Assembly (NCBI GenBank): GCA_021018815.1
Contig: JAITYX010000062.1
Location: 3,129,501 to 3,193,500, forward strand
DNA: 64,000 nucleotides
Reading direction: 5' to 3'
From: Talinum fruticosum
Taxonomy: Eukaryota > Streptophyta > Magnoliopsida > Caryophyllales > Talinaceae
The notes below the pieces were generated by a model that saw nothing but the letters and a program-made list of their open reading frames with translations, made no database searches and was not told where the DNA came from. A program made the translations under genes and the position numbers. This document shows, one piece after another, positions 28,898 to 39,904 of the stretch (positions are counted from its first letter, which is position 1; every line of letters begins with the position of its first letter).

Positions 28898-29284
28898 ACT
28901 CCTATCATCTAGCTAGGCTTACAAAGAGATTCCCCCCCAAAAAAGACTCTCACCTTGGTGATTCTATCACCCTACCTTTGTTTGTTCCCTTACATTTTTC
29001 ACCTAACACAACCAAGGTGTATAAAGCCCTTCTTTAAATGAAAAGAAAACACCCCTAGACCTACCTTAACTCCCATTGCAATTACGTAGTCATAAACGAG
29101 ACCTATCGGTTCGGGCGGGGCGGGTTAAATACGGGTTGGGTTTATTCGAGTTCGGGTAAAATACGGATCGGGTGTATTTTGGGTTCGGGTAAAATACGGG
29201 CGGTAGTATATCGAGCTGCATGCAAAGGGACACGACCAGCACGACCGTGTCCACCGAGACCGGCCACCTGTGTTGCTCGATACC

Positions 29285-29505
29285 TGTAATGCCTCAACCC
29301 TAATCTAATACATTAACAAGGATTAATAAATATTAATGAGCGCATGCATTTTAATTTACACTTTCATTTCTCATTATCATGTATATTATGTACTTGTGTA
29401 AGTAAACATATTATGTGTTGCAGGACTCAAATAATGATAATGACGCATTGCCAAAAATAAATAAATAAATAAATGAACAAATAAATTATATTTCGTGATA
29501 ATCTA

Positions 29506-29570
<65 letters not shown>

Positions 29571-32077
29571 GGTGTTATTGGAATTATTATAATTATAATT
29601 CATATGCCTAAAATTTATAAATAATTATTCAAGTCGTGAATTCCTAAAATCGACATTTTTATTTTAGCTTGGGCAAGGTTATTAGGATAATTGGGCTTGT
29701 AGGGAATGGAGGGCCCAATAAGCAGAAAAAAAAATTATATAAGATAAAAAGGGTGGGAAACTAGTTTTTCATATTGGAGGAGAGAAAAATCTAGTTTGGG
29801 TTTGCCTATTTAAACTTCAAAACCGTCAAAAAATCTCACCCTCATCATTCTTTTTGTCTTCTCAAAGAAACTCATCTTCCACACTCAATCTCCTCACTAC
29901 TCGTCTAGCCGGGCCACCTGCCGACCACCAACGCCGGTCGCCGCCAACCACCGCTAGTCGCCGGCCGCCCAGAAACACCAGCATTGCAGCCTTTTTCTCC
30001 TGCCCTATTGCTAGCACCTGCTGCCGCCAGCCCAGCCACCATCACCGCCTGCTCGCCGCAGCCAGCCGTTGCTGCCAACCACTCGCAAGTCACTCGGAAC
30101 TCCATTCAACCATCCTTTCCACCATAAAAACCTCATTTTTTGTGGGTTTGGGTAAAAACCTCAACCTTCAACTAATAAATTCCTTTAATTTCAAAAAAAT
30201 AATTAGTTAGATGTTGCATGTAAGGAATTATTATGTAAGATCAAATTTTATGAGGTTGTGTTGGTGAAAGAAATAAAATGGCCTTGAATTATTTGGTTGG
30301 ATATTCATGGAAAAAGGAAAATTGGACTTGTGAGAATTATTTAAATTTCATGAATATGTTGTATTAGGATTATTGATTAGATAATTGTGGATTATAAATT
30401 TTGGAAAGGAGATTTGGTTTTTGTGATGATTCAAAACTTATTGGAAAATTTTGGAGGTCGAGATTAACTAAAATGGGCATGCATGTAAAGTTAAAATGAA
30501 ACTTTGAAATATGACATTATGTGAAGATTTAAGAAAAAAATAGGCATGCATGTTGTGTTATGAGTATGTGGATTAAAAATGTGAATTAAAGAAGTTAAAT
30601 CAAATAAGTAATTTTGGAAAATTTAAAGAAAATAAGTCACTTTGAGGGTTTAAAGAAAATAAGTGATTTGGATGATTGAAATAAATTAAAGAAAATAAAT
30701 GATGTTGATGATTTAAGAAAATAAGTGACTTTAGTGATCAAAAGAAAATAAGAGATTTTGGTAGTTTAAAGGAAATAAGTATTAAGTGATTGTGGTAGTA
30801 AAGAAAAGAAACAAATTTGGTAATTTAAAGAGTTAAAGGAAATTAGCAAATTTGATGATTTAAAGGAAATTAGCGACTTTGATGATTTGAATAAATTAAA
30901 GAAAATAGGTTAACTTAGGCGATTTATAAGAATTGGGTTAGGTATTCAAGTGAAGAATTAAGTAACGTTGGAGGATTAAACAATTAGGTGAGTAAGAGAC
31001 TTGATTTAAAAGGGGACCGATTATCACGTTAGGTGTTTTGTGGAAAATAAGTCAAGTGAACCTTATGATCATATTGCGTGATAGGAGGGGTTGATTTAAG
31101 CTACGAGTGTTATTTAAAATTTCAACCTATTAAGATTAACCCATCGGTTTCACAAGCTACGAAGTTTTGCTTGCATAAATTCATCTAGACATGAGTAGTT
31201 ACAAAATGAAAATAATATAAGTAATAACAGTAGTAATAATAACAACGATAGTAAATTTGGGTACTAAAAGTATTGAATCTATTAATGAGATACTTTATTT
31301 TATTAAGGCATCCACGCCATTTATCCGAGTCAGCAACTCTAGAAGGGATCAGAAAGGATATTACCGCGATTTAAGGTACATTTATTACCTGTACCTTACG
31401 AAAATCCATATGTTTATGTATAACAATATTAAATGGTTTACTTAATGAAATGAACCATTTCAGATGTTATTTGTCACCTAATTACGTGTCCCGCCCCATA
31501 TCAATCATACCATAGCGTGATCAAATTTGTGATTACACCACATATATTTGGCCATTATCAACCAAACTTCCCGATCGGTCCGGGTATGCGCATATTTAGG
31601 GAAGTCGACGATCGTAAGGAGCCACTCAAATAATAATTGAATAATTGTTTTACTATATTCTTTCTGTCTGATTTATAAATGAATTGAAATGCATGCGCAT
31701 AAATCATATATTTTCACTTAATTATTTACAGTACATGGATAAGCATGTTGAGCTTCGGTTCATTAGTTCGAAATGTTTTCTCTATTTTATTTTAGATAAA
31801 GCTACTCTACAAGGGAGCAAAAAGTAGGCTATCTGCTAGCCGAAGTGTCTTAGGAGCTCACAGTAGTGGTGACCTGTCGTGTCTTGAGTCGTTTCGGTTG
31901 TTGTCATTAAGTCATTACCTTGCCGACATGTATTTAATTATCTCTACTTATGTTGTTCTTTGTTGGACGTTTTACCTTCGAACCTAAACCTTACTAAGTA
32001 TTATATGTAACCTTTTGAATTTTGCCTTAATCAGTATTTATGGTTAACCTAGTGATTATGGGGTTTAGGGCGTTACA
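29285..32077. mobile_element. Solo LTR, 2.79 kb (TGTAATGCC...GGGCGTTACA)
   Basis: The ends are inverted complements, TGTAATGCC on the left and GGGCGTTACA on the right. ATACC (29280-29284) and CTACC (32078-32082) give a 4-of-5 target duplication. Inside are an (AAT)n run at about 29506-29571, a GC-rich island at 29895-30110 and a degenerate tandem repeat at about 30600-30910. No internal domain is present. The superfamily is probably Gypsy, by size and end style. Confidence 0.65.
30600..30910 (+). repeat. Degenerate tandem repeat with ~30-40-bp unit
   Basis: The words GATGATTTAAAG, GAAAATAAGTGAC and AAAGGAAATTAG alternate about eight to ten times with small length changes. The array lies inside the 2.79-kb solo LTR and has no coding frame. 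Confidence 0.65.
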
Positions 32078-32250
32078 CTACCACACCAAACCGTGCTAGT
32101 TACGACGAACTGAGGCAGTGTTTGCCGACATAGGCTGCCCATGTTGGCTGTTGGTTGAGTCGAGCCGATATCATGACGCCAGTAACTTGATCCTGAGTGA
32201 AAGATAAGGATGTCTTGGACTTGTATTTTATTTTGGGTCATTACCCAACA

Positions 32251-32387
32251 ATCTCCACCTTGGACCAAAATCCTCGAACTTGTCTCCACCAATCGAACTC
32301 CACCGAAAGGTTATGATCTTGCCATTACACTTCTCAGTATCAAACATGATGACGAATGTCATCCTAGAACCGGGCTCTGATATCACT
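32251..32387 (-). mobile_element. Mini internal domain of a TRIM-like Copia element
   Basis: On the minus strand this 137-bp segment begins right after LTR-c with TGATATCAGAGC, one base from the common methionine-tRNA primer site, and ends with CCAAGGTGGAGAT, a polypurine tract abutting LTR-b. Primer site and polypurine tract therefore lie about 110 bp apart with no coding sequence between, the layout of TRIM-type non-autonomous elements. A related segment is at 6868-6975. Confidence 0.6.
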
Positions 32388-32949
32388 TGCTAGGAATTAA
32401 GCCCCACTCTAACCTCATTTGTTAGGTGAAACTAGAGAAAATAATGCGGAAGCGATACAAGATGACCAAAATTATATCAAAAACTTCATGGAAATAGGCA
32501 AAAATAAATGAGACGAGGATTTAACGTGGAAAATCCAAAATTGGAAAAAAACCATGAATGATGCACTAGAAATTTCGGTAGCTTTATAAGGAATTTCACT
32601 CTAGTTATTACAAGCTTTACACCTTGCAACTCACTGCTCCACACAACAATGGAGGACTATACACAATTATATAGCCATAAACCAAGCCGTAATCACGTAA
32701 AAGGGAAGAAAACAACCGCAAAACGAAGAAGCACAAATGAGTACAACCAGCACAGGCCGTGCCCATGCTAGCTGGCACAGACCGTGTCCTTTGACATGGC
32801 CAGCCTGTGCCTATTGCTGGCTCACCAGTTCTTATTCTTTTCGGTCCACACGACCCATTTTCCTTGCTTTTGAGTCGTGCTCGCTGTTCCATGCCTTGAA
32901 CCGCAATCTCCCAAGCCCAAAACAGATTAGACTCCACACAATCCCAACA
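32388..32949 (-). repeat. LTR-c of the composite block
   Basis: It starts TGCTAGGAATT and ends CCCAACA, followed by the GACAT target duplication. It shares about 170 bp with LTR-a. It holds a GC-rich nested dyad at 32750-32810, similar in layout to dyads in the other Copia LTRs here. Confidence 0.6.
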
Positions 32950-32954
32950 GACAT

Positions 32955-34888
32955 AAAATTGTGAAGCAGAATATCAGAACACAATTTTTAGTAGTGCTTG
33001 CTGCATCTTTAAAGATCAGTTGAGAACACTTCCATTTATATCACAGGGTTCCGTGTTTTAGGATACAGTTTGTTATTGGGTAGAGTATCCAAGAATCTTT
33101 TCACAGCAATGAATAGACATAGTGCTTTGATGTGAATATAGTATTCCCATCTTTCTCTAATCTCCAATAAACTTTTCACAAATAAAAAGATGATGCTCTC
33201 TACCATTTTTACTGCTACATTGCCTGTTTCTGGGATGAAGCAATAAACGCTGCTAGTGTGTCAATCATACATGCTTGTATGAGCATTGACGTGAAAAATG
33301 TACCTGAAGTTACCAGTCTTAGTGTGCCTTAGAAAAACTAAATTAAGCAATACTTTGATATGTGATTCTCTGATAATGTATATTATCTTCGCGGTTGATT
33401 AAATACAATTTAGCAACTAGATTACTAGAGAACTACTTAGAAAGCTATAAGACATGAACAAAGAAGGTCCATGCTTATTTAATTAGTGGTGTATCCTCAC
33501 TCATAGCCAATAAGTCCACCAATTTATGCAGTATTCCACCATTTTTAAATCCCACCAAAGTTTGAATATTTTGAGTGTCTGGGAGGTAGCTTGGCCATCT
33601 ATGATACTACCAGCTCATGCAGGAGGAGATTCCATACAACATGTGTGGTCCTCATTTTACTAAAGCATTTAAAAAGACTTACTTTATCAAGTCCTTAGGA
33701 ACGTAACAAATCTCGCTGCACAAGGACAAGGAGAATGACATGAGAGAGAATAAGCCAGATCTTGCAAGAGAAGCAAGCCCTTATATGCAAGAAAAATAGA
33801 CATTTGCAACCCCAAAAAGATTCAATTGATTGACAAGTCCATAGAATGGTGTACTTCGTGAGCAGACTACAACAGAGTTTCAAGATGACAACAAATGTTC
33901 AAAGAAATACAAGAACTTTTATTTACTTACAAGCACACCCAGAGTGACCATCCAGCCAGTTATAACTGATAAAATTACCCGCAACCGGGAACTATAAACA
34001 ATAGGGAACCTATGAAAACAAGCATCGAAAATATAAAAATGACAACCACCTAAGAATCCTGCAGTAGTTGGCGCATGGCAGAGATGGGCTAAGGAGGAAA
34101 CTGAGGTAGGTGAGGGATTGGTGACTTCACATGGGAGAGGCTCGCATTGGGGTGAAACTTTTGTCCATATTATAACACAGTGGACCGTAGATCATGATAC
34201 AACAACTCAAATTGGCTCTAGTTTAATAGTTATTCAATTAAACTCTATTTCTGTAATTAAGTTGCTATTGTGGTCCATATTCCAGCTTATCTGGAAAGGA
34301 TGATTTCTCCTGCAAGACCATGTCATTTAGACTTTCCCGCTAAACTCCAGATATGTCTCCATGTTGAGGAAACTTCCAATAGATCCCGCATAAGGTCTCA
34401 TAGACTCGTACACTTTCCAATGGAAAAGCTCTTGATGGACATACCCATTTAGCAGCAGTTGCCATGGATTGGACATGGTGAACTTCTCCCAAAATAAGTT
34501 AAAGACAAATGAGGATATGTTTTAATTGGACCTGCACACTGAATGCTTTGCTTGATCATAAATTTGAGTAATCAAAGTACATATGTAATCAGAAATATGA
34601 AAATGGGAGTGTCTAAATGCCACTAACACAAAATTATTCTGTCTTTGAGAGGGTAGCTTCATCAATGATGATCAACTACCAACTCCTGCAAGTGGAAATT
34701 CTAAAAATGAAATATGTTCTTATTTAATGAAACCATTTCTTAATATCATTTATGCACTGTTTTATACACAGACAAGTAATGCAGTTTTTGCCAGCGTACA
34801 GGAACGAAGAGAGGGGAGTCCTCAGTGTAGAACACGGAATGCAAGAGAACATGGAGTAGACTGTAGACCAGAGAGAGAGAGAGAGTCA
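32955..34888 (+). repeat. Duplicated upstream module A (second part), leading into RLK3
   Basis: It aligns through most of its length with 35190-38297 (module B) and 57490-60529 (module C), for example GATCAGTTGAGAACACTTCC, TCACAGCAATGAATA and ACACAGTGGAC. It lacks the solo LTR of B and C: the target ATAAT is single at 33373-33377. It also lacks the PIF MITE of C and the Stowaway MITE of B. No host gene is recognised inside it. A GA tract at 34871-34885 precedes RLK3. Confidence 0.75.
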
Positions 34889-35180
34889 ATGGCTTCTCTT
34901 TATGTCCTCCTGGACCAGTTATTTTGTTGTATGTCTAGGGAGCCATGCTTGGCTGATGACAACACTATCACAATCAATACGTTCCTCAAGGATCCTCAAG
35001 CTTTGGTATACACAAATGGTACTTTCAGGCTAGGATTCTTCAACCCTGATCCCAGCTCTGCCCATCGTTATCTCAGGATATGGTTCAACAAAATTTCTTT
35101 GATGACCATCCTAGGGGCAGCAAATCAAGATAAACCAATAAACGATTCATCTGGTATTCTGAAAATATCTGATGAAGGAA
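34889..35180 (+). pseudogene. RLK3: 5' fragment of an S-domain RLK
   Basis: It starts at the ATG equivalent to those of RLK4 and RLK5 ([20 protein letters not shown], a signal peptide) and runs about 97 residues into the bulb-lectin domain (FRLGFFNPDPSS, then NDSSGILKISDE). At 35179-35182 the gene sequence stops and continues directly into module B sequence (TTTTGAAGGATGGCTAAAAA). The rest of the lectin, the receptor region and the kinase are gone. The lectin motif VWVANRD has decayed to LGAANQD. It cannot encode a receptor. Confidence 0.88.
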
Positions 35181-35644
35181 TTTTGAAGGATGGCTAAAAA
35201 TTGTGAATTGGATGATCAGAGCACAATTTTTTATAGTGCTTACAGCACCTGCAAAGAACAGTTGAAAACACTTCCTTTATATTACAGTAAAAGGTTCCAG
35301 CTTTTTAGGATCTAGTTTGTTATTAGGTTGAGCATTCAAGAATTCTTTCACAACAATGAATATCGATAGTGTTTTGATGTGAATATAATTCTCCCATCTT
35401 TCTCTGGTCTCCAATAAACTTTTCACAAATAAAAAAGATAAATAAAGACTCACTCTCTGACATTTTTACTGGCACATTGCCTATAGCTATAAGTTTAAAA
35501 ACGACGCGATAAACATTGCCCATGTGTAAATCATACATGCTTGCATGAATATTTGACATAAAAACAAGAACCTGAAGTTACAGTCTTAATGTGCCTTAGA
35601 AAAACTATATTAAGCAATACTTTGATGTTTGGTTCTCTCATAAT

Positions 35645-36316
35645 TGTTAGAAAATAGAGCCAAGAATGTATAGCAGAAGCGGGTAGGATGTGAAAATATT
35701 AAGAAATTAAGCAAGAAGCCAAGAGTAAAATGGACATGTGGAAACCCAAAATAGAGAAAAAATCATGAGAGGAAATAAGAAATCCGCTAAAATGAATGAG
35801 TACGAAATTCAATCTCAAGGGATATGAAAGCACAATGAGATTAGAGTAATAAGAGATTACAAATACTCTCAAACAATCAGTCATACCACCAAAAAGTGTA
35901 CAATAGAGATAAATCCACAAAGAGAAATGGTGTAGAAATATGAATGATTTTAGATGATGTTGGGATGATTTTGGTGAAAGAAAATGATGGGATTTATAAT
36001 GAAGGTTGAAGTCTTGGCCACTATTAGCAATAAACAAGAATATAAACTCAGCAATAAACCCTTCAATAACCCCCAAATAACAGTTGAAAGAAACCCCAAC
36101 AGAGAAAGCGAACGGCCACAAATGCAAAGCTGGAAGAAAAAGACTGCTGGCACCCGACACGGGCCGTGTCCACTGACACGGCCAGTTGGGTGCTAGAGGC
36201 CTTCAACTCGGGTCGTCTTCAAGCACGGCCCGTTTCTCCTCGACTATGGTCTAGCTGCAGCGATAAAGAGAGTATAGGAGTGGTTTTTGAGTGAAACTTG
36301 GCCACCACACTTAACA
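35645..36316 (-). mobile_element. Solo Copia LTR in module B
   Basis: It starts TGTTAGAAAATAG, ends CTTAACA and is flanked on both sides by ATAAT (35640-35644 and 36317-36321). It is the reverse complement of the LTR family at 23267-23962. Module C has the same insertion at the same site (58438-59146); module A has the empty site. Confidence 0.88.
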
Positions 36317-36769
36317 ATAATGTATATTATCTTCAAAGCTGATTAAATACAATTTAGCAGCTAGAGAATAGCTTGGAAACCTATAAGATACGGACAAGAA
36401 AGGACCAACCTAATTTAATAGATTCATCGTCAATAATTCCCCCATTCAAGCAAAACTCCAGCATATTTAAATCCCACCAAAATTTGAATATTGTGAGTGT
36501 CTGAGAGGTAGCTTTTCCACCTAGGGTACTACCAACTCATCCAGGAGAGATTCTATACAACAGGTATGGTTCTCATTTTTCTATAGCATTTATAAAGATT
36601 TACTCCATCAACTCTTTGGAACGTAACAAGTCTCGCTGAGCATACAAAGACTTTGGGAATGATATGAGAGAGAATAAGCCAGACTTTGCTAGCCATTAAT
36701 AACCATTAATAACCAGTACTTCTATTTACTTACAAGCGCTCCCGGAGAGATCAACTAGCAGTTATAATA

Positions 36770-37008
36770 TACTCTCTTCATTTCAAAATACGTGTCATTT
36801 TAACTAACTTTTTCGTTTCACAATATTTGTCGCTTTATAATTCTAATGACTATTAATGACTAGTTTATCAATTTGTGTTTATTAATTTTTTTCTCCTTTT
36901 TCATTGTTTTTCTTCATTTCCAATGATATATTAGCGCAACTTGTTCTTTTAAGACAAATTTTGTCATTAATTTTGTCATGACAAGTATTTTGAAACGGAG
37001 AGAGTGTA
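36770..37008. mobile_element. Stowaway MITE in module B
   Basis: The ends are inverted complements (CTCTCTTCATTTCAAAATAC at the left; the right end is the complement of CTCTCTCCGTTTCAAAATAC). The element is flanked by TA on both sides. Modules A and C read through the site without it. 239 bp, AT-rich, non-coding. Confidence 0.88.
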
Positions 37009-38190
37009 TAATGACCTGCGATTAACAACAATAGGAAACCTATGAAAGCAAGTATTGAATATATAATGAAATCGACAGCACCTAAGAGTCCTCCAGTGGT
37101 TGATGCATGGCAGAGATAGGCCAATGAGGGGCAGTTGTTAGGAGAGGGATTGGTAACTTTCTCACAAGGGAAAGGCTAAAACGGGTTGGAACTTTTGTCC
37201 ATATTATAACACAGTGGACTTTAGACCATGATAGTACTAGCCAAAAAGTGGCACTAATTTAAGTATTAGTGCATCATCAAAGATTGATTACCAACGTCTC
37301 AACCAATTTGTGCACAAACTTGCATCAACACTCAATTCAACTCTCTTTCTTTAGTTAAATAAATCATTATTGTGGTCTGAGTTCCAGCATCTCTGGAAAG
37401 GATGGCTTCTTCGGCAAGAACATGCCCTTTAGAGTTTTCTGCAAAACTCATGCAGAAACTTTCCAATGGAAAAGCTCTCTATGGATGTATGAGAAACTTG
37501 GCTCGAAGAAATTTAAACAGACAGAGAGAGAAAATAGAGAGAGAGGCAGAGAGTTTGGAGAGAGAAAATGTGACTCTCAAATCTCATATCTGCATGTACA
37601 GTTTCTTTATATACAAAGGTTTATCAACCACTTAGCTAACTGATTAGCTGCAATAAGTTACAATTATCACAACTAACTAATTACAGTTACTATAACAAAC
37701 TAATAACTATCTTTATATTCTTCAATGTACCCATCAGAAGCGGTTGCCATGGATTGGACATGGTTAATTTTTCCCAAATGAAGTTGAAGACACTAATGAG
37801 GATATGTTTTAATTCGATCTACACGTTATATGCCTTGCTTGGTTATAAATTTGAGCAATCAATTTTCATATGTAATCAGAGATATTAAAAGGGGAGGACG
37901 TAAATCCCACTAAAACCAAAATATTCCGAGTCTTTCATAGGTTAGCTTGATGATCCGTAGATTACTACCTGCTCCTGCAAGTGGAAATTCTATACATGAA
38001 TGCTCTTATTAAATCAAACCATTTCCTAATATCAAATATCCATTGCTTTATATCTATGCAGACAAGATATGTAGGTTTTGCTCAGCATATAAGGACAAAG
38101 AGATGGAAAAACAAAGACTAGACTTAGGGATGGAAGTCCTCAGTATACAGCATAAAATGCTAGAAAACATGAAGTAGACCACACACCCAC

Positions 38191-38193
<3 letters not shown>

Positions 38194-38266
<73 letters not shown>
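38194..38266 (+). repeat. (GA)n / (GACA)n tract in the presumed 5' leader of RLK4
   Basis: About 57 bases of pure GA repeat are followed by four GACA units, ending some 30 bases before the RLK4 start codon. The RLK5 leader has only a short GAGAGA remnant here, so the tract length is variable between copies. Confidence 0.8.
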
Positions 38267-38267
<1 letters not shown>

Positions 38268-39904
38268 GACAGAGATAGAGAGATACAGGGAGGGTCAATG
38301 GCTTCTCTTTATGTCCTCCTGGTCGTGTTATTGTGTTATAGTTCTAGGGAGGCATGCTTGGCTTCTGATAACACTATCACAACCCACAAATTCCTCAAAG
38401 ATCCTCAAGCTTTAGTATCCCCCAATGGTACTTTCAAGCTTGGATTCTTCAGCCTTGATCCCAGCTCTACCCATCGTTATCTCGGGATACGGTTCAACAA
38501 AATTTCTACGATGACCATTGTATGGGTAGCCAATCGAGATAAACCCATAAATGGTTCTTCTGGTGTTCTGAAAGTATCAGATGATGGAAATCTGCAGTTA
38601 CTCAGTGGGCACAATGACATCATTTGGTCATCAAACCTGCCAAATATGCGTGTTCTGAATTCCAATGCACAGCTCTGGATTCAGGGAACCTTATTTTGTT
38701 ACACTCTAACTCCAGTATTGATGCAAGTCTGAGACCCAGAAACGTATGGCAAAGCTTTGACCATCCCACAGACACATTCTTGCCAGGAATGAGACTTGCA
38801 CTTTCCAAAACTGCTGATAAAAAGAGCATTGCTTTGCGATCCTGGAGAACCCCGCTGGACCCATCTGCCGGAAGCTTCTCAGCCAGTGTAGGCACAACTA
38901 GCTTCCCCAAGTTTTCGTTTGGAACAATGGTACTGCTTATTGGAGGAGTGGTCCATGGGATGGCATTGCTTACACAGGAATTGATTCAGATGAGAACACT
39001 TTGTTAAACATTGGGTTTTCAGTAGAGTACAACCAAGAATCTGGAAATTTTGAAACCTTGTTTTCCCCACACGATGCATCTCTCTTGCTTAACTACAAGC
39101 TTGATTATCAGGGGACCCTCAAACTACTGTACTGGAATCAGATCAACAAGAGTTGGACTGATACGTGGTCAGTCCCATCGGAATGCCAATTTTATGCAAA
39201 GTGTGGGCCGTTTGCCAGTTGCAACCAAATGAGTTCCCCTGTTTGCAAATGTTTGCGAGGCTTTCAACCAAAAAATGAGACAGTATGGAGAAATGGAAAC
39301 TGGTCCGGTGGGTGCATCAGGAGGACACAACTTCAATGTGGGGAACAAGGAGGAAAACAAGATGTGTTTTTGAGGTTAAAGAAGAAGAAACTACCTGACA
39401 ATATCGAGAAGCAATCAGAAATCAATCAAGACAGTTGCAGAATGAAGTGCATGAATAATTGCTATAGCCTACGCATACTATGTGACGCTTGGATGTATGA
39501 CCTGGAGCAAAGAATTGATCGACACACAGGAATTCTCAGTTGCTGGCATTGATCTTTTCTCCGCATAGCATCCTCAGAGCTAGGTAAGACGCATCTCGCC
39601 CTAAATTTGTACATTTGAATTCTTTCTATCAATCAAGAAAGCCATTACGTACTCTGAACATTGCATTGTGGAAAAAATAAAAAATAACAATCAAGGCATA
39701 TCTCACTTTCAGCTGAGGGTGAAGCTCACAAAAAGACACTGATTATCGCATCAGTATCTGTCATAGGAGGACTTGCATCTACCATGTTCTTATGCTTTCT
39801 ATGGAGGTGGATGACTCAAAGAGGTAAACTATATCCTGCATAAAATATTAAATATCAGTCAAAATTGCATGCTAGATTACCCCCACACTTGTATTGATCA
39901 TGAT

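Larger units (their letters stand above)
26409..32250 (-). repeat. LTR-b of the composite block, interrupted by two solo LTRs
   Basis: The left end TGTTAGGATCGAG follows GATACCAAT, the minus-strand primer-binding region of the gag relic. The right end CCCAACA is followed by ATCTCCACCTTGG, a minus-strand polypurine tract. With the solo LTRs removed the remaining pieces (26409-26743, 28903-29284, 32078-32250) read in the same order as the LTR fragment at 6976-7690. Confidence 0.6.
22065..32949 (-). mobile_element. Composite nested LTR-retrotransposon block (outermost limits)
   Basis: The block interrupts module A. The left flank ends GGTGGCAT and the right flank starts GACATAAAATTGTG; the uninterrupted copy in module C (57486-57498) reads GGTGGCTAAAAATTGTG. 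GGCAT (22060-22064) and GACAT (32950-32954) form a 4-of-5 target duplication around the whole block. Inside, on the minus strand, are three LTRs (22065-22319, 26409-32250, 32388-32949) separated by a gag-protease relic and by a 137-bp mini-internal segment. Three further elements are nested: a Copia element at 23267-26101 and two solo LTRs at 26744-28897 and 29285-32077. Confidence 0.75.
35181..38297 (+). repeat. Duplicated upstream module B, leading into RLK4
   Basis: A copy of the module upstream of RLK5. It carries the shared solo LTR (35645-36316) and a private Stowaway MITE (36770-37008). A long (GA)n run at about 38194-38250, then GACA repeats, fills the presumed leader just before the RLK4 start. 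A TTTATATC word at about 38047 is a possible TATA box, shared with RLK5. Confidence 0.75.

Noticed and set aside
29854..30210. 118-codon open frame on the + strand
   Set aside because: It lies in the GC-rich island of the 2.79-kb solo LTR, has no recognisable domain and low-complexity composition.
36150..36240. CRISPR-like or tRNA-like structure suggested by the GC-rich dyad
   Set aside because: No spaced repeat array and no tRNA fold; the dyad is part of a Copia LTR and is reported as such.
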